Origin: Spinacia oleracea
Lineage: Eukaryota > Streptophyta > Magnoliopsida > Caryophyllales > Amaranthaceae
DNA: 64,000 bases
Reading direction: 5' to 3'
NCBI RefSeq assembly: GCF_020520425.1
Contig: NC_079492.1
Coordinates: forward strand, 103,451,157 to 103,515,156
Made by a program: the position numbers and the translations under genes. This document shows positions 45,305 to 55,550 of this stretch, one piece after another. The notes under the pieces were generated by a model. The model saw only the letters and a program-made list of their open reading frames with translations. It ran no database searches and was not told the origin of the DNA. The first letter of the stretch is position 1; every line of letters starts with the position of its first letter.

Positions 45305-45690
45305 GCGTCTCATTCATAGGCAAAGTGCGGCTCATATTTATGTTTGTGTTGCCCATTTCTATGTCAAGTGCGGGCTCCTTTTCAAAATTGGCAGCACAAA
45401 ATTTGTCAAGTGCGGGCTCATTTTCAATATTGGCAGCACCAAATATGTCAAGTGCGGGTTCATTTTCAAAATTGGCAGCAGCAAATATATCAAGTGCGGG
45501 CTCATAATCTAAAATTGGCAGCACAAAATATGTCAAGTGCGGGCTCATTTTCCAAACTGGCAGCACTTGAAACATCAAGTGCTGCCAATATTTTGGCAGC
45601 ACTTGAGAAACATCAAGTGCGGGCAGGCCATGTGCTGCACATGTAAAAGCCCGCACTAAACCCCTTAAAATGAGCCCGCACTTGAGGTTT
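45305..45690. repeat. Right subterminal repeats of nested CACTA element
   Basis: About six units of some 42 bp, each with TCAAGTGCGGGCTCATTTT then AAATTGGCAGCAC. Inverted copies follow next to the terminus (CCGCACTTGA). Confidence 0.9.
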
Positions 45691-45705
45691 ATTCCTCTAG
45701 TGCAA

Positions 45706-46033
45706 ATTTTGTTATTGTGGTAGGAAATTTGCCATCCAAAGCTCCGATACAACGCTCAATCCACAAAGGTTGTACTACAAGTGTGATCCTTGCAACAATC
45801 TAAGATGGTGCAAGGGAGTAGTTGAGCAAGAAAATAGGGGGCATCAGCTTGAAGGACAACACAGGGGAAGCTTAGACGAAGGAGAATGTGCTGAAAACAG
45901 GGGAAGCAATAATATGCAAGAGGAATTGAAGCAAATGAAGAAAAAGCTAAAACAACAACAAAAAGTAGTTAAACTTGTAATTCAAATGGGGATATTGATG
46001 TTTGTAACCCTACTGTTTGTAATCATGAAGTAG
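45706..46033 (+). pseudogene. MULE-carried GRF zinc-finger protein (5' part displaced by CACTA insertion)
   Basis: The frame opens at CYCGRKFAIQSSDTTLNPQR then LYYKCDPCNNLRWCKGV, matching a GRF-type zinc finger (C-x-C-G-R, NP-R-YY-C, C-x-W order; zinc ligands are the four Cys). An acidic linker is followed by a coiled coil of Lys and Gln (QEELKQMKKKLKQQQKVV) and a C-terminal hydrophobic segment of about 17 residues ending VIMK. GRF fingers bind nucleic acid in topoisomerase III and APE2-type proteins. In this frame the sequence left of the CACTA insertion (before 39204) is open for at least 20 codons, so the gene once ran across it. Its 3' end faces that of the transposase 200 bp away. Its role in transposition is unknown. 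Confidence 0.75.
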
Positions 46034-46236
46034 ACACAATGAATGAGAAATAAAATCACATTTCATAATTGTTGTTGCATAAATTCCACAAAATACCAAA
46101 ATGGGAAGCATATCTGTTTTTTAGCTTCACTTACAACACATCTTTGCACTAACTACATCTGTTTTCTACTTAATGAATATGTGCAAGATCAAAAAATACC
46201 CAAAAAATCCACTGTGCTCCTAAAACATTCCCCACC

Positions 46237-49200
46237 TCATGCTTGCTTTGATTTCTTCCCTTTTGGTGCTGCCTTGGATGTGCTTGCTCCATCATCACCA
46301 GTTTTCCTCTTCCTTGTTGAAACCCTCTGTTTTGGTGGTGCCTTGGAACTGCCAGTGCCAGACTTGCAAGTCCTTGCATTGTGGCCCATCTCCTTGCATT
46401 TGCTACACTTTACTGAAGTGTGCCTCTTCCTCTTCTTAGCTTCCATGGCACCCCTCTTTCTTTGTTTAGGGGGTCTTCCAGCAGTCCTCTTAATTCCAGG
46501 AGGGTTAATAGTGGGCAGGTTGAACTCAGGCCACTGAGTAGGGTCAGGCATAGGCTGCATATGTTCTGCATATGCCAGCTTATAAGCAGCACCCTTGAAG
46601 AAATGGGACACAAAGTCCAGAGGGTCTAGTCTCTGGTTGTAAATGACCCTCAAACCATGTTTGCAGGGAATACCAGACACCTGCCAAACTCCACACCCAC
46701 AGGTTCTGCTGTCAATCCTGACTGGGAATTTCACATGGCCTTCCCTCACCTCATACTCCCCACCACCACATGGAGTAGAGTAGCAAAACCTGGATTCAAC
46801 TGTTCTCAACTCCAGTTCAACTTTGGCATGCTCAGTTAAGTCTTGAGGCTCCATGTCTGCTGCTTTGTCAAATCTGACCCCGATTCTCTGCATAGACCAC
46901 TCCTAGCTGCATTTTAACACAATAACCAAGTAAACATAAGAACATAATCACTGGAAATCTGATAGAAATAGAAAATGGGAAAAAAACAGAACACAATACC
47001 TTCAAACAGTCTCAACACTGGTAAATCCCTGTAGGGCTTGGTGACAGCATTGAATGATTCCACAAAGTTTGTTGTGTTATGATCACAACACACTTCTGGC
47101 TCAAACTGATGTCTGGACCACTGCTCAGTACATGTATCCAAGTACTGTGTAGCCCTAGGATCAAAGTCAGTGATTTTCTCTATGGCCTTGTTGTAAACAT
47201 AAGGGTTGTAAGCATTAGCAGCTATCCAGAAGAGTTTGTGGAACAATTCTCCACTCCAACCACCATTCTTGCAGTTCATGTACAAGTGTTGACTGCAACA
47301 CCTTCTAGTGGCCCTAGGGAAGTTCTCATGTACAGCTAAATCCACCCCCTAAGAATAAACAATGGCAAGGAAAACAATATTAGGATGAAACAATGTACTA
47401 ACTTTGGGATTATTGGTGAATTAAGTTTTAAGTTTGGGTATTTGGTGAAAAAAGTTTTAACTTTGGGGTATTTGGTGAATTAAGTTTTAACTATAGGGTA
47501 TTTGGTGAAACAGTTTTCAAACTTAGGGGTATTTGGTGAATTTGCTTCAAACTTGAATAAGAGATAAAAGTTCAGAATTTACCCTCATTCTGTCACTGAT
47601 GAATGTCCAATCATCCTTGTTGCAACCTTCTCTTTCAAACAGTGCCCTGAGGTTCCTCATGAAATAGGTCTAGCTCTCTTGGCTTTCAGTGTCAAAAACC
47701 CCATAAGCAAGTAGGAATATCTCATTGTTGCCATCATCCCCAAGGCTGACAGCAGAATCCCCTTGAAATACCCACTAAGGTGAGCTCCATCAATTCCAAT
47801 AATGGGCCTACACCCCTTCAGAAACCCCCTTACTTGTGCACCAAATGAGAAGAAGCAAGCCTTAAACCTTGGGTCCACATTCCCACCATCATTATTCCAT
47901 GTGATCAATGCATAACTCCCAGGATTAGTCTCTTTGATCATCTTTGCATACCTAGGTAGAAAGGCATATGACTCACTAAAACTCCCATGGATAATATCCT
48001 TAGCCACTGCCTTAACCTTGTAGAATAGCCTCTTGTTAACTTGTATCCTAAACATTTTTTGAGTCACATTCTGCAATGTTTCTACAGGAACATCTAGGTT
48101 TGCTTCAATCTCTGGCAACAACTTCTTCACTAACCATTTGGTGGTCACTATGGGGTTCACCTCTAGTCTACCACACTGTTTATGCTCTCCAGTCAATGAT
48201 TTTATGGCCCAACTCATCTTATCAACCATCTTTGAAGCATGAATCCTCCAATCACACCCCTCAATTGCACAAACAACAGTGTATCTTCTACTATATGCCT
48301 TCTCAACACTTAACCCAAACCCCTCCTGTATACAATAGTCCTTAAGGACATCAAGAAAAGCCTCCCTATCTGTAAATATCAACCAAGGCTCAAGCTTAAT
48401 TGAGCCATATTCCTGCTCAACATACACTTTCCCATTCTTGTAATTTTTGTCCATTTTTGAGCTTTCATCTAAACAGTCCTCAAATGACTTCTCATGGATT
48501 TCATCCATCAAATCCTCCAACCCCTCCTCTTCAACAATGAAGTCACCTATGTCTGTTTCATCATCACTGTCTTCATCACCCCCATCACTGCCAGATTCCT
48601 CAAAATCAACATCTTCACTGTCCTCATCATCCTCAACATCAGATATCACATCACTACCCTTACCCTTAACATTCCTAGCAGCCCTTATGTTTCCCCTACC
48701 AGAATTAGGAACATATGTTCCTATTTTGACTTGTGTTTTTTTCCCCACCCTAAACCCCTTAGGTCTAGCACTTCCTGATTTTTTGGGTTTGGTTGGGACA
48801 ACTGGTTCAGGTCCTGCTTGCTGTGATGGAGGTGGGGGGGGGGGGGTGGGCAGTTTCAGGTCCTGCTTGTTGTGATGGAGGTGGGGGGGCAGTTTCAGGT
48901 TGTGTAGGCTGGGGTGCTTCTTGGGTAGGTTGTGTTGTTTCTAGTGATTGTGGGTCAGTTTCTTCAGGTGTAGGTGGTTGTGGTTTGGTTTGTGTTGTGG
49001 GTGTGCTTTCAGTAGGTTGTGGGGGGGGGGGGGGGGGGGCAGGTTTAGGTGTCCTCTTTTTTGGGCTAAGTTTCTTCTTAGGTTTAGTTTTGGTAGGTTT
49101 CTTAGCAAAGGGGAATCTTGTGTTTGTGGTTCTGGTTGAGATAGGCCAGGAAACACTTCATCAGCATCATCTGAGGTAATTATCCTCACATACTCAACCC

Positions 49201-49726
49201 CATCATTCTCCACATCCACTACTGGGACCTCCATGGTAACTGTGAACCTCATTTGGTCCTCCATTTCCTTCATGACCCTCTCCTTTTCCTCCTCTGCCCT
49301 CCTCTATTCTTCAGCCTCTTTTTGCATCCTCAAAACATCTTCCTGTCTCTCCCTCATTTTCCTTTCATCCTCCTTCCTTTACCTCTCAAGCAGAGCTATA
49401 GCAGACCTAAATGCTACCCCAGGACTGTCTGATTCCTCTACCCACAACTCTATGGTGTCATTCCCCCTATTCCACCCCCACATTCTCAGCATTACACTAT
49501 CATCAACCAATTCTACCCTCCCAGTGGGTGATTTAGTGTATAACCTAAACTTTTCAGGCAAAAACACATTTTGCTTAGTCGATTCCTCAAAAATATCTAT
49601 GAATATGTCTATCAACTGACATCTATCAGTGTCTACAACCCTCACATCAAAGTCATGAGACTTATAGTGCAGCAACAACCAAACATCAGACATCCTAACA
49701 CACAAAATCAAATCAACAAAAAACAT
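46237..49726 (-). pseudogene. MuDR-type MULE transposase, frameshifted
   Basis: The gene reads leftward. 49726-49379 encodes an N-terminal domain (VWLLLHYKSHDFDVRVVD, then LRMWGWNRGNDTIELWVEE) ended by a TAA, with another stop near 49303. An acidic and then Pro-rich linker follows, encoded by long C runs. About 48400-48180 is the MuDR DNA-binding domain (FTDREAFLDVLKDYCIQEGF, CDWRIHAS). About 47810-47700 is the start of the DDE core (CRPIIGIDGAHLSGYFKG), then a one-base shift before DDGNNEIFLLAYGVF. After an intron (47582-47346), exon 47345-47000 holds the rest of the core. Exon 46893-46237 has the SWIM zinc finger (CGCGVWQVSGIPCKH) and a zinc knuckle (CSKCKEMGHNARTC). It once cut and joined the MULE ends. 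The stops and shift make it inactive. Confidence 0.9.
47395..47560. repeat. TIR-like tandem repeats inside the transposase intron
   Basis: Four or five units of about 33 bp with GGGTATTTGGTGAATTAAG. The reverse complement, TTCACCAAATGCCC, is the building block of the MULE's terminal region (38900-38990). Confidence 0.8.
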
Positions 49727-50264
49727 AAATTTTCATTAACAACTTGACATGCAGGTCATTTAACTACTCAATTCCTACTTTATTCCATGAACACAAACAA
49801 ACAAGTCATCATCCAACATCAAATTTTCCAGAAACCCTAAACCCTAATTTTGCGCAACAGAAGTTTGAAAAAGAGAATAAAAAGTTCAGCGATTGACATT
49901 ACATACCTTAAACGATGTGTGGGTAACCTTAGAACACGAAATTCAACACTTGAACTTCTACAGCTTCCTTGCCCAATTCGCCAAAATCCCCTTTCTGAGA
50001 AGCGTGTGTGGTTCAAAACCCAGAAACTACTTCACCAACTAAATGCGCACCAAAACTCAGACGCTTTTTGTGAGATTGATGATGCAGTTATGGTGGAAGA
50101 AGGAGGAAGAACAGGGGAGAGAGAGAGAGAGAGAAGCAAAGAAGTTACAGGGTCGCGATTTTTTTGAACTTTGGAATGGGTAACCAGGGGTAGGGAAGGG
50201 TTATGGCGCCCAAAAGGAAAATAAGGGCAAAATGGTAAACTACCCATAACGGAGACTTAACGTC

Positions 50265-50388
50265 TGTTAACAGTAAGGGTATGGTGGGCATTTGTATGGA
50301 TTGTGAGGGGTATTTTATGAATTGTTGAAACTTGATGGGCGTTTGGTGAATTACAGCAAAACTCGAGAGCATTTCATGAAATTTCCGT
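50265..50388. repeat. Right terminal inverted repeat of the MULE
   Basis: Reverse complement of 38754-38880 with about ten differences; it ends CATGAAATTTCCGT. Confidence 0.88.
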
Positions 50389-50395
50389 TGAAACT

Positions 50396-50820
50396 AAATA
50401 TGAATACACTTATTTCAAGGAATATAAGTTTAGATAATTTTAGTTAACTTAAGGCTCTGTTTTATTCGACTTATTTTGTCTGAACTTATATTATCTGAAA
50501 TATACTTATTTATGTGTTAAAATGTCGGGAAAAACTTTTTTTTTTTAATTATTTATTTATGAAAAATTAAATCAATTCTTTTTGATGAACTCATTTACGA
50601 AATATATTTTATTTTATTAACTTTTCTGTAAATAATTATTAAATTATTAAAACTATCACATAAAAATATTTACGAAGTAATAATAATTGTGCGTTGCACG
50701 GGTACTAAACTAGTATAACCTATAATACATGTTATTAAAAAGTTAGGAAAATCTTAATATTCAAATTTATTATAAATATAATAAATATTTGTTTCCTTCT
50801 TTGTGTGTTGTCTTATTTAC
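50396..50820. other. Intergenic DNA with a Helitron-like 3' end
   Basis: GTGCGTTGCAC (50689-50699), a short hairpin, is followed by CTAG and T (50710-50714), the expected form of a plus-strand Helitron 3' terminus. No 5' end was found. 50450-50510 resembles an AT-rich MITE end also seen near 56380. Confidence 0.4.
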
Positions 50821-50960
50821 TGTAACGCCCCGACCTCTAAATCAAGTAATTAAACAGCGGAATTAACCTAATTCGGGCGGAACATAACTGTCGTAACTTC
50901 CTCTTGAGAATTACAAGGCGAACATCATAATAACAACTTTAAACCTTCATATTATTATAA

Positions 50961-51722
50961 CTAGCATTTGAGCCTCGTGCAATGCACGGGAGCATTTTTA
51001 AGGTGTTATAAGAACTTGTATTGCTCAACATACAATAATTTTAGGTATTATGATATAAATATATAATCAAATAGAACCACATTTATATATTTAAGATTAT
51101 TAATAAATTAATCTAACAACATTTAGAAGGAACAATCAACGATAGTGATATATAATATGATGTCAATAGAAAAACAAACAGTTAATAAAATAATCATAAT
51201 ACATTGATGAAAAATCAAACTTAGCCATAAAAAAAAAAAAGAATAGACACACAAAGTAAAACACACATTACCTCTGAATATGGCATGATGATATACAGTG
51301 ATTGTGTACGTGATACAACGAAAATGATTGTTAGTCAAATTATTTATAAGAAGGTGCATGGAAGATGAGAGGTTGATGAGAAGGTGTTTAGTTTCTTATT
51401 ATTTATTTTGAGTTGATTTTTTAAAAAAACTATTAACTCATAAATAATAATGTTTATTGTTATTGTTATGGAATATTAATAACAATGTAAGTTAGCTCAT
51501 TAAGTTTTGATTATTTATTTTTAGTGGTGTATTTGAGGTTTTTTTTGTATGGGAAGTCTTTTGGGTTTTCCTTCTTTTAATACAAGTACATATTAATATT
51601 AATGTCTTTTTAGTTTTCTATTTTAATTATGAAAAAAAAAGAAAAAAAATGAGAGATTGATGAGGTGAGGACACATGTCTCATTATCACCTATGGTTTTA
51701 GTTTTTAAATACTAGGTATAGA
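50961..51722 (-). mobile_element. Non-autonomous Helitron
   Basis: On the minus strand it starts TCTATACCTAGTATTTAAAA and ends CCGTGCATTGCACG, a hairpin, followed 12 bases later by CTAG. It lies between A and T, the Helitron target. It is 762 bp and has no Rep/helicase gene. It is inserted in the solo LTR. Confidence 0.8.
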
Positions 51723-52869
51723 TTATCTTAACAAAAGTACCTTATATAGCATACTTACATGAGAGGCTTTACTTAAACTATTACAACTTTAAAAAATAAC
51801 TGGGTGAACATTGTTAAAGTGAAATACTCGCCACTACTCGTTTCCGTCGTCCCCAGCAGTACCTAAAACATAAAACAAAACAGTGAGTCAAAAACTCAGT
51901 AACGAACTATTCTAGTAACGTAACTTCATTTCAACTCATTTTAGTTGATTAAACAGGGAGATAGAATAATGTGAAACATTTAATAAAACATAATATTCAT
52001 TTATTCATAACCTTGTTTTTAAGATGCTAGTCGTTGGCAAGTATGACATGGTTGAACGTCTTCCACAATGGGTCGTTGCCTATAAAACATGAGAGCCTTG
52101 GCTCAATGGGCAGGTGCCCCATGGGTACATGCATGACCGAGAATCGTAACCTGTGAACATATACAACCATACGGACTAGGACTTTCACTTCCATTTATCA
52201 TGTTGCATTTAATTTTATTTTTCTTAACCTTTGTACTTCAGCTGAAGTAGCATAATTCGATTAGGTCATATGATCAATAAAATATTATTATTCTAATGGT
52301 TACTCGTAAACATCATATAAATGAAATAATTCAATCAAAGCATATTTCATTCCCGCAATTCATAAAACATGTCAAAAAATTTAGTTTATAAATTCAATCA
52401 TAACGTCATAATTTCATAAACGAATTTAGGAGGGATCGCGGGTACTAACAATATCCGTTACCTCAATTCCGCGATTTGCTAAGCCTTTTCCTTCGTTTGT
52501 TCCTCCTGAGCTCCAAGTCCGATTTCTTTGAAAATATTAAACTATTTTTAATATACTATTAAAACAAAAATTACTTTAAAACCAATATTTTCTAAATAAC
52601 TAATTTAATTTATAATTTCATAAATTAATGAAATATTATTTAAATCATTAAATACATTTATTATCACCATGAGTAAATGACAATTATATTTCATAAAGCA
52701 TTAACATTAGTATCAAAGTGGGAAAGTAAAACTCACTTTGTGGTATTTGACCAAAGGAATTGGGCTTAATTTAAACAACAAAAGAAATAAAGTTCCAATA
52801 CTAGAACTTGCTTCCTACAAAATTGGAGCACGGAGCAGAGGAGACGCGAAGAGGAAGGAGAGGAGGAAG

Positions 52870-52900
52870 GGAGATCGCGGCTGGGGGGGGGGGGGGGGGG
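52870..52900. repeat. Poly-G tract in the solo LTR
   Basis: An unbroken run of about 16 G (52885-52900) lies within purine-rich LTR sequence. Confidence 0.85.
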
Positions 52901-53025
52901 TGAGCGACATAGAAATGCGCCGGTGATGGTGGTTGCAGGGTAGCGAAACAACGAGAGGAGAGAGGGAGTGTGCGAGCAAGAGAGAAAACATGGGAGTTGT
53001 TTAGTGTCTAAGGACATAATTCCTT

Positions 53026-53299
53026 CAATGGTGTCAATGCTGAAAATGGCATTGAGTTGTACTGTGACAACAATGGTGCCATTTCCCAGTCCAAGGAACC
53101 CAGATCGCACCAAAAATCCAAACATGTGCTCAGGAGATTCCATCTCATTCGAGAGATCGTTGAAAGAGGGGATGTGAAAGTAAGCAAGGTTCATACTGAG
53201 GATAACGTGGCTGATCCTCTGACTAAACCGCTTGCTCAACCTAAGCATGAGAGTCATACTAGGTCTATGGGGCTTAGGCATATGGGAGAATGGCTTTAG
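53026..53299 (+). pseudogene. C-terminal Copia RNase H fragment
   Basis: An open frame of about 90 codons, from NGVNAENGIELYCDNNGAIS to KHVLRRFHLIREIVERGDVK, then DPLTKPLAQPKHESHTRSMG and GEWL before a TAG stop. It lines up by eye with the last 90 residues of the outer element's pol. The N-terminal part of pol is missing, so no enzyme can result. Confidence 0.88.
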
Positions 53300-54059
53300 T
53301 TTGTTTACTTTATGTTTACAATTGTAAAGACAATTATTATGCTTTGAATGTTTATCAATAAAAGTTCATTCTTATTTAATTGTTTGGTTTAGTATTAAAT
53401 AAAATGTCCAAATAACTTGTGTATTCAAATAGGATTATCGAAAACGTTTTGATAATGGAACCCTATAAAGTGAACTGAAATCAAAACTTATTAAGTCCCT
53501 AGTCTAAATCACTAAATTGGACATAAGTGATTTATGTGAAGACTAGCATGTAATTAATTGATAGTGCAGTTCCATGGGCTATGGAGACATAGGGATGTCT
53601 AATTGATTATATGGATGTATACTTGATGCATTGTGACTTGACCTAACTAGATTCTAAAAGTAGAATCAAACTTCTATATTTAGTGGATTCCTTAGACATG
53701 AGTATGTCTTAATAACCACGAGACAATTAGTTTAACTTTGACGCTGTTAAACGCCGCGCCGTAAAAGGAGGTTATAAAGGCAGTGATCAGGTGGGCTAAG
53801 AATTGAGTGGGAGTTATGGTCATACAAGAGTGAATAAGTCCTCCTATTTGATAGGAATGGTGTCTGGGCCTCTTGATGAGCGAGAACTGAAAATTGCATG
53901 GCCATGCGGAATGGGATTAAAAGTTAATCTTTATTTGAACAGTTCGAACTCGGCGATCAAGAAACTAGAATTTGAGAATAACAGTGTGTTATCAAATTTT
54001 GGCATTAAGAGACTTAAGGAATTTAGCATTGCGTTCTTGTCTTCGGACAAGTGGGAGAT
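53300..54059 (+). other. Fourth Copia element: 3' domain, hairpin and polypurine tract
   Basis: It has AAAAGGAGG (53763-53771), a perfect 12-bp palindrome GCATGGCCATGC (53896-53907), the hairpin CTTGTC-TTCG-GACAAG (54036-54051) and a polypurine tract ending at 54059. Confidence 0.85.
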
Positions 54060-54709
54060 TGAAGGAATTATGTCCTTAGACATTTCCGGCAATTACTAAA
54101 TATAAATAGGAATTAATTATGAAGATAATAAGTTAATTATTTTAGTAATCATATTTGTTTGCTAGAGAATAAATGTGATTAGCAGGACAATATTGATTGG
54201 ACCTACAACTAAAATATATTAATCCTATAAGGTCACACATATAAGCATTAATTGGAATGGGCCCAAAAGGCCCGATGGCAACCGGTCTGTTAAGGGAAGA
54301 ATGTTGGGCTTTGGTTTTGTGTTAACCTAAAACTCTCACATTATAATAGTTATAATGTCAGGGATTTAGAAATCACGTTCATTCAATATCTGACAAAAGG
54401 AAAACACAAAACCCCTAATTCTAATTCTCTAAACGCCGTACATCCCAAACAAAGCAAGAGACAGATTGTGATCGTTCTCTTCCGTACTAGCATACGTGGG
54501 ATTCAATTCGTGCTTGTGGACTGAGTAGAGGAGCAACAAGTGGGGCTCTAAGATCTTCGAAGCTTGCATACGAACGGGAGAACACGCTTCAAAGGTGATT
54601 ATTCTTTCGACTTAATCTGATCTAAACTATTGTTATGCATGAGATCCTGTGATAGATGTTAGGAAATTGTTTCCTGAAATTCCGCTTTATGCATCTATAT
54701 GTTCCTACA
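54060..54709 (+). repeat. LTR of fourth Copia element
   Basis: This 650-bp LTR resembles the outer element's LTR only in its ends and in blocks such as TTCCGCTTTATGCATCTA near the 3' end. Confidence 0.85.
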
Positions 54710-55550
54710 GTTCTGGGAGGTGGCAGTAGCAGCTCGGTGGTGAGGGTGGAGGAGGCAATGGATTCAGAAGGTGATGAGGGTGGCTGAGTGTGGTGGTCGC
54801 GACACCGGTAGTGCGCCAAAGAAGAGAAAAACGAGCAGGGGAGTGCGTTGAGGAGGGCAAAAATAAGGGAGTTTGAGAAGGGTTGCGGGTATGTCCTAGT
54901 CGAAGGGAAAGGGAGGGAGTTCCCCGGTGGTGAAGGAGGCGACGACCTCAGGAGGCGGAGGTGGTGGCTGGGCAGATGGTGTTTATAGGGGGCGGTAATA
55001 GTGGTGATTTTTTGTTTTGATAACTGATTTGTTGAGGATTTTGGAGACAGGTTATGGTGCTATTTATAGTGTCATGGGAGCTCCATTGAGATCATTAATG
55101 AAGTCACCATGGAAGTAGAGGGAAGAAGAAGAGTGAAGACCTTGGAGGCCAAGACAATGAACATAGACTGAATTAAGCAAAGAGAGAAGTCAAGCATTTC
55201 CTTGCTGCCCATTCATACGTGGAGAAGAAGGAATAGGAAGATGACAATTTTGCTTTTGGGGCATTTTGGTCATTTACAAAGTTAGACAAATTTCTGAATT
55301 TTTGTTGCTATTTTTAGGAATTGATAGAATTAAAAATGTTTAATTAGAACAAAGTTTTTGAAATAATTCTTTATAAAATATAACTTTCATAAATAAGTTT
55401 TGATTAGGAGTTTATTGTTTAAAACATCGTAAAAATAATTGTTAAAATAAAGGAATTAATTATTTGTCCATATTTAAAGACGAAATTAAACTAATAAATA
55501 TTTTTAGTTTTCATAAATCAAAGTTTAAAAATTTGGGGTATTACATTTAC

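Larger units (their letters stand above)
39207..45702. mobile_element. CACTA element nested in the MULE
   Basis: Ends CACTAGAGGAAAAA (39207) and TTATTCCTCTAGTG (45689-45702) are inverted repeats of each other, and CAA flanks both (39204-39206 and 45703-45705), the 3-bp duplication typical of CACTA. Both ends carry subterminal copies of TCAAGTGCGGGCTCATTTT. The 6.5-kb interior has no recognisable TNP1 or TNP2 transposase, so it is non-autonomous. It contains possible captured exons and a tandem array. Confidence 0.93.
38754..50388 (-). mobile_element. Large Mutator-like element (MULE) with accessory gene
   Basis: Terminal inverted repeats of about 125 bp (38754-38880 and about 50265-50388) start ACGGAAATTTCATGAAATGC on both strands. 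TGAAACT flanks both ends (38747-38753 and 50389-50395); an 8-bp reading TTGAAACT is possible if the terminal base is shared, and the expected 9 bp would contain one mismatch. Inside are a MuDR-type transposase gene (minus, 49726-46237) and a convergent GRF zinc-finger gene (plus). A CACTA element inserted later accounts for 6.5 kb, leaving a MULE of about 5.1 kb. Both genes are damaged. Confidence 0.9.
53004..54709 (+). mobile_element. 5'-truncated Copia remnant (fourth family) with inverted LTR tip
   Basis: One LTR of 650 bp (54060-54709, TGAAGGAATTATGTCC to GTTCCTACA), a polypurine tract and the end of pol remain. The left edge (53004-53025) is a perfect 22-bp reverse complement of the LTR start (54060-54081), joined directly to pol. 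No matching target duplication is visible, so integration or later rearrangement was irregular. It lies inside the solo LTR. Confidence 0.85.
50821..55545 (-). mobile_element. Solo LTR (probably Gypsy-type) containing nested insertions
   Basis: The segment starts TGTAACGCCCCGACC and ends TTGGGGTATTACA, the TG...CA ends of one LTR, and TTTAC flanks both sides (50816-50820 and 55546-55550). There is no second copy or internal domain, so it is a solo LTR left by recombination. Removing the Helitron and the Copia remnant leaves about 2.26 kb. The reverse strand start TGTAATACCCC and a TATA box (CTATAAATA, 55059-55051) suggest minus orientation. The Gypsy assignment rests only on the end sequences. 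Confidence 0.85.

Noticed and set aside
45305-45660. Regular direct repeats resembling a CRISPR array
   Set aside because: Plant nuclear DNA; the spacers are themselves conserved and the repeats are the subterminal array of a CACTA element.
48447-49179. Plus-strand Ser- and Gly-rich frames
   Set aside because: They are antisense to the transposase coding region and its C-rich linker.
53803-54099. 98-codon frame in the conserved 3' domain of the fourth Copia element
   Set aside because: The corresponding region of the other three elements is not open in this frame, so the conservation is not of a protein.
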